This document shows positions 61,320-64,000 of a DNA stretch of 64,000 nucleotides, piece after piece. Source of the DNA: Tubulanus polymorphus (taxonomy: Eukaryota > Nemertea > Palaeonemertea > Tubulaniformes > Tubulanidae). The position numbers and the translations under genes are program-made. The DNA lies in the NCBI RefSeq assembly GCF_964204645.1, contig NC_134025.1, positions 6,515,001-6,579,000 of the forward strand, in the 5' to 3' direction. Every line of letters begins with the position of its first letter. The stretch's first letter is position 1. Below the pieces are notes generated by a model that saw only the letters and a list, made by a program, of their open reading frames with translations, was not told the DNA's origin and did no database searches.

Positions 61320-64000
61320 CTGAAGAAAAAGAAAAAAATTTTAAAATACACGATTAGAGACACATTCGAAAAAATCCATGGAAATATGACAAATGTTTAT
61401 CTGAAACAGTAAAACTTTTCTTATCGTAATCAAAAAATGTTGAATGAAGTTCCCCCGAGTATGTACTTATCGATCAGTACTGCATTATTACCGATTTGTT
61501 GTCAGGCGAAATGTTGAAATCAGTAAAATTTATATCTAATGACACATAACTATAGACACAGTAATAGATAAATAAGAGTGAGTGAAGTTAATGGTGGCCG
61601 ACGGCATTGAGCTAAAAATACAATATTGAGTACAAATTCAGAAAGGCAGACTATCTCTTAAAAGGACACAAATGTTTATGTCGTAATTTTGCTGTAGGAG
61701 AGGCTGTAGATTCGGAGCTGAAACTTACATAAAAATCCACACGGCTTTTTCTCGGGACATTTTTTATTTTGAAAAATGTGTTTATTGTTCGCCGGAAATC
61801 TGTTTTTGTCATGTGCGCGGAATAAAGTGGAAAGCGCCGCGCCGCCGCAGACAATGTTTGTATTCATGGCAGCGCGCGGCTATAAAATCTCGTCGCATTT
61901 ACAGCAACTACATAGAGCATTAGCCGGGGACACCAACCACGTGTAGATAGAACCTGTAGACACACCAATATACGCTACCAATTTCAGTAATAAATGACCT
62001 AGTATTAATAGCAGATCTGATGCGCCAACAGGTCCAGATTACATTCACCCGGTCATTCACTGGATATTATTCCAGCTCACACATTATTTCGGTCGCTGCT
62101 TTTTTTCTACCAGTAGGATGGGAGGGTAATCTCTTTTTTCGGCGTCGAACCGGAATGTTTGCACCGATGAATCGATTGCAACGTTTTCCAACGGCTCGCA
62201 CGTGGAAACAAGACGCGGCGACGTCTTTATACGCAAAAATACAGCAGCCGCGCACGCGCGTTTATCGATTGTGGAAAAGAAATCCATTTCCTGAAGTTAA
62301 ACTGTTAGCGAGGGATAATGAACACGCTGAATATTTGATAAGGTGTCAAACAAAAAGACGCAGAATGTGGATTTACAGCTGCAAAATAAATAGCCTCTCG
62401 CTAAACACAGGCTGCGCCGATAACCTTCGTCGTAACTAGATTAGTCCCAATTCAAACTAGGTTCAGAAAGAAATCGAACCTATATTCTGTCAATGTTACA
62501 GTTTCTCTAGTATGCACACACCGAATCTATTACAAGATATGTATAGCTAGTTCAAGTTCAAGTTTGTTTTCCATATATATACATATATATGATTAAGAAA
62601 ATACAGAGTATACATTATTTTTCTCCAAGAAAGATTATATATCTATATATAACAGGATGCATGGAAGCCAATTTAGGAAAGTCCCATGCACCCTGACCCT
62701 AGAAAGCCCTGAATGTCTTAAACGAAGCATTCTAAACAACCAGTTCGCAAGTGCATTTGTCACTGTGGTCTCCGTATCATGAGAGTGGTGTGTGTATAAA
62801 GGCTACAGGGCTCAATCTCTATGTACAACTGCATCATCGTTTCGTAAGCATTGACGTCAATGCTGCTGCCACAACACAACGACAGTCTGTCACAGCGATA
62901 TTCACAGCGACGACGAGGCCTTTTTTAAACAGTAGCCCAACCGTTTTCGTAAAAAAAGAAGATATTTCCCCGACCGAATCGGGGCTGGGTTCTAAATGAT
63001 TTTCTATTTCCGTTACAGCGACCAACGAAAAACAATTTTTCAGAATCCGAGGAAGCTCTTCCGAGAAGTGATCAAGGCACTTTTTACCTCACCGGATATC
63101 AGCTTTAAGTTACGATTGCAAGTTATTGAATGAGAGAGGAACTTATCAAACTAACACGCGGCGATATAGAAATGATAGATAACGTTCCATTTTCATTTTT
63201 CTATTGTTTACATTTTTGGAATCAGTATTGATACTTCTTATCAAAGACATAGCTCGGATCAAAGCCTCGCTTTAGGCAATACTATAGCAACAACAGAGCT
63301 AGGCACATTCTAGTTGCAATATTCTACTATTTTTCCTTTCAGTTACCGAGTTCGGTTTTTCCCTACGAGGGATGAATTCTAGAACGTTGAGTGAAAGCCA
63401 GAAACGGAACCAACACAATGTCGGATTGAATTTCACGGCATATTACGTAATGTTTTACTCGCATCAAAATCATCTGAAAAAAAACATCAGGGCGGAGGAA
63501 CGTCATCGTTGTCATACGCGACCGGGTGGACGGGTGATGTTTTACGTAAGCTGAAACCAGTTTGTTCTGTCCGATCCAGGGTAGTTGTATAATATTAAGT
63601 GTCAACTGGTAAAGCACGCAGGTGCATACACCACAGACGCAGTGATAAATGCGAGATCATTTCCAGCACCACACATCGATTTTTTATTCCGATGATTGTG
63701 AAGGATAATTCATTCTCACAGTGCCACATCTCTTCGCGTCCTCTCTATTTCTCGGAAACGGCCCATAAACCACGTATCAACTACAAATTACTATTTAATA
63801 TGAAAGCATGTTTTGACTGCAGGCGCAATGAAAGTCATTACAACAGTCATGATGGTGAATTGATATCATTTCTCTCTCTCTCTCTGGCTAGAATCTCTCA
63901 TCTTCACGGCTCCTAATCCTACAGCTCGGTTCACGGTGAGCTAATGCTACGAATCTCGCTAACAAACCTCGCTCCGCATGAAAAATGAACGCCGCCGAAC
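61320..64000. other. right end of window; no gene assignable
   Basis: The tomosyn exon(s) for the first ~100 residues were sought on the minus strand and not found, so they probably lie further right. CpG-rich patches occur at about 61790-61880 and 62140-62280. A 139-codon plus-strand frame (62020-62439) crosses the second patch but resembles nothing known. Confidence 0.4.

Overview
This is a window of animal nuclear DNA. The genes are split by GT..AG introns, mostly 50-500 bp in the first gene and several kb in the second, and the DNA is AT-rich with long (AT)n microsatellites and small inverted-repeat transposons. A tomosyn gene with a syntaxin-type R-SNARE tail and a rhodopsin-like receptor indicate a bilaterian-type invertebrate. 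The repeat style suggests a marine lophotrochozoan, but that is only a guess.

Layout. (1) 642-2081 (+): an intronless coding exon for an orphan class A GPCR, preceded by a splice-acceptor-like site and a strong-context upstream ORF. (2) 5243-17085 (-): 37 phase-consistent exons encoding the first 2091 residues of midasin (MDN1), the six-AAA ATPase that remodels pre-60S ribosomal particles. The exons end just after the AAA6 P-loop. The remaining roughly 3,500 residues are not in the window, so either the last intron runs off the left edge with the GPCR nested in it on the opposite strand, or the locus is broken here. Intron 1 holds a clean 1467-bp non-autonomous DNA transposon. (3) 17086-22142: a putative divergent promoter, a plus-strand stretch that looks partly coding but is interrupted, a perfect-loop foldback with two tRNA B-box motifs, and the 3' UTR side of the next gene. 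(4) 22143-61319 (-): 25 exons (1216 codons) of tomosyn (STXBP5 family), complete at the C terminus and lacking about the first 100 residues, which must lie beyond 64 kb or in exons I could not recognise. Its hypervariable linker is expanded by an 808-bp exon, and several candidate cassette exons lie in the large introns. (5) 61320-64000: no assignable gene.

How the genes relate: midasin (ribosome assembly, nucleus) and tomosyn (inhibition of SNARE-mediated exocytosis) are head-to-tail on the minus strand with no evident functional link. The GPCR reads the other way. The tomosyn introns carry three copies of one short repeat family, a separate MITE, a tRNA-like SINE fragment, a perfect 53-bp tandem duplication and three long (AT)n arrays.

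No new defence-like or enzymatic system was seen. The most unusual items are the midasin break with the nested receptor, the receptor's non-canonical TM3 and TM7 motifs, the transposon with 100-bp inverted repeats, and the tomosyn linker exons. All exon borders were read by eye and checked only by reading-frame phase.
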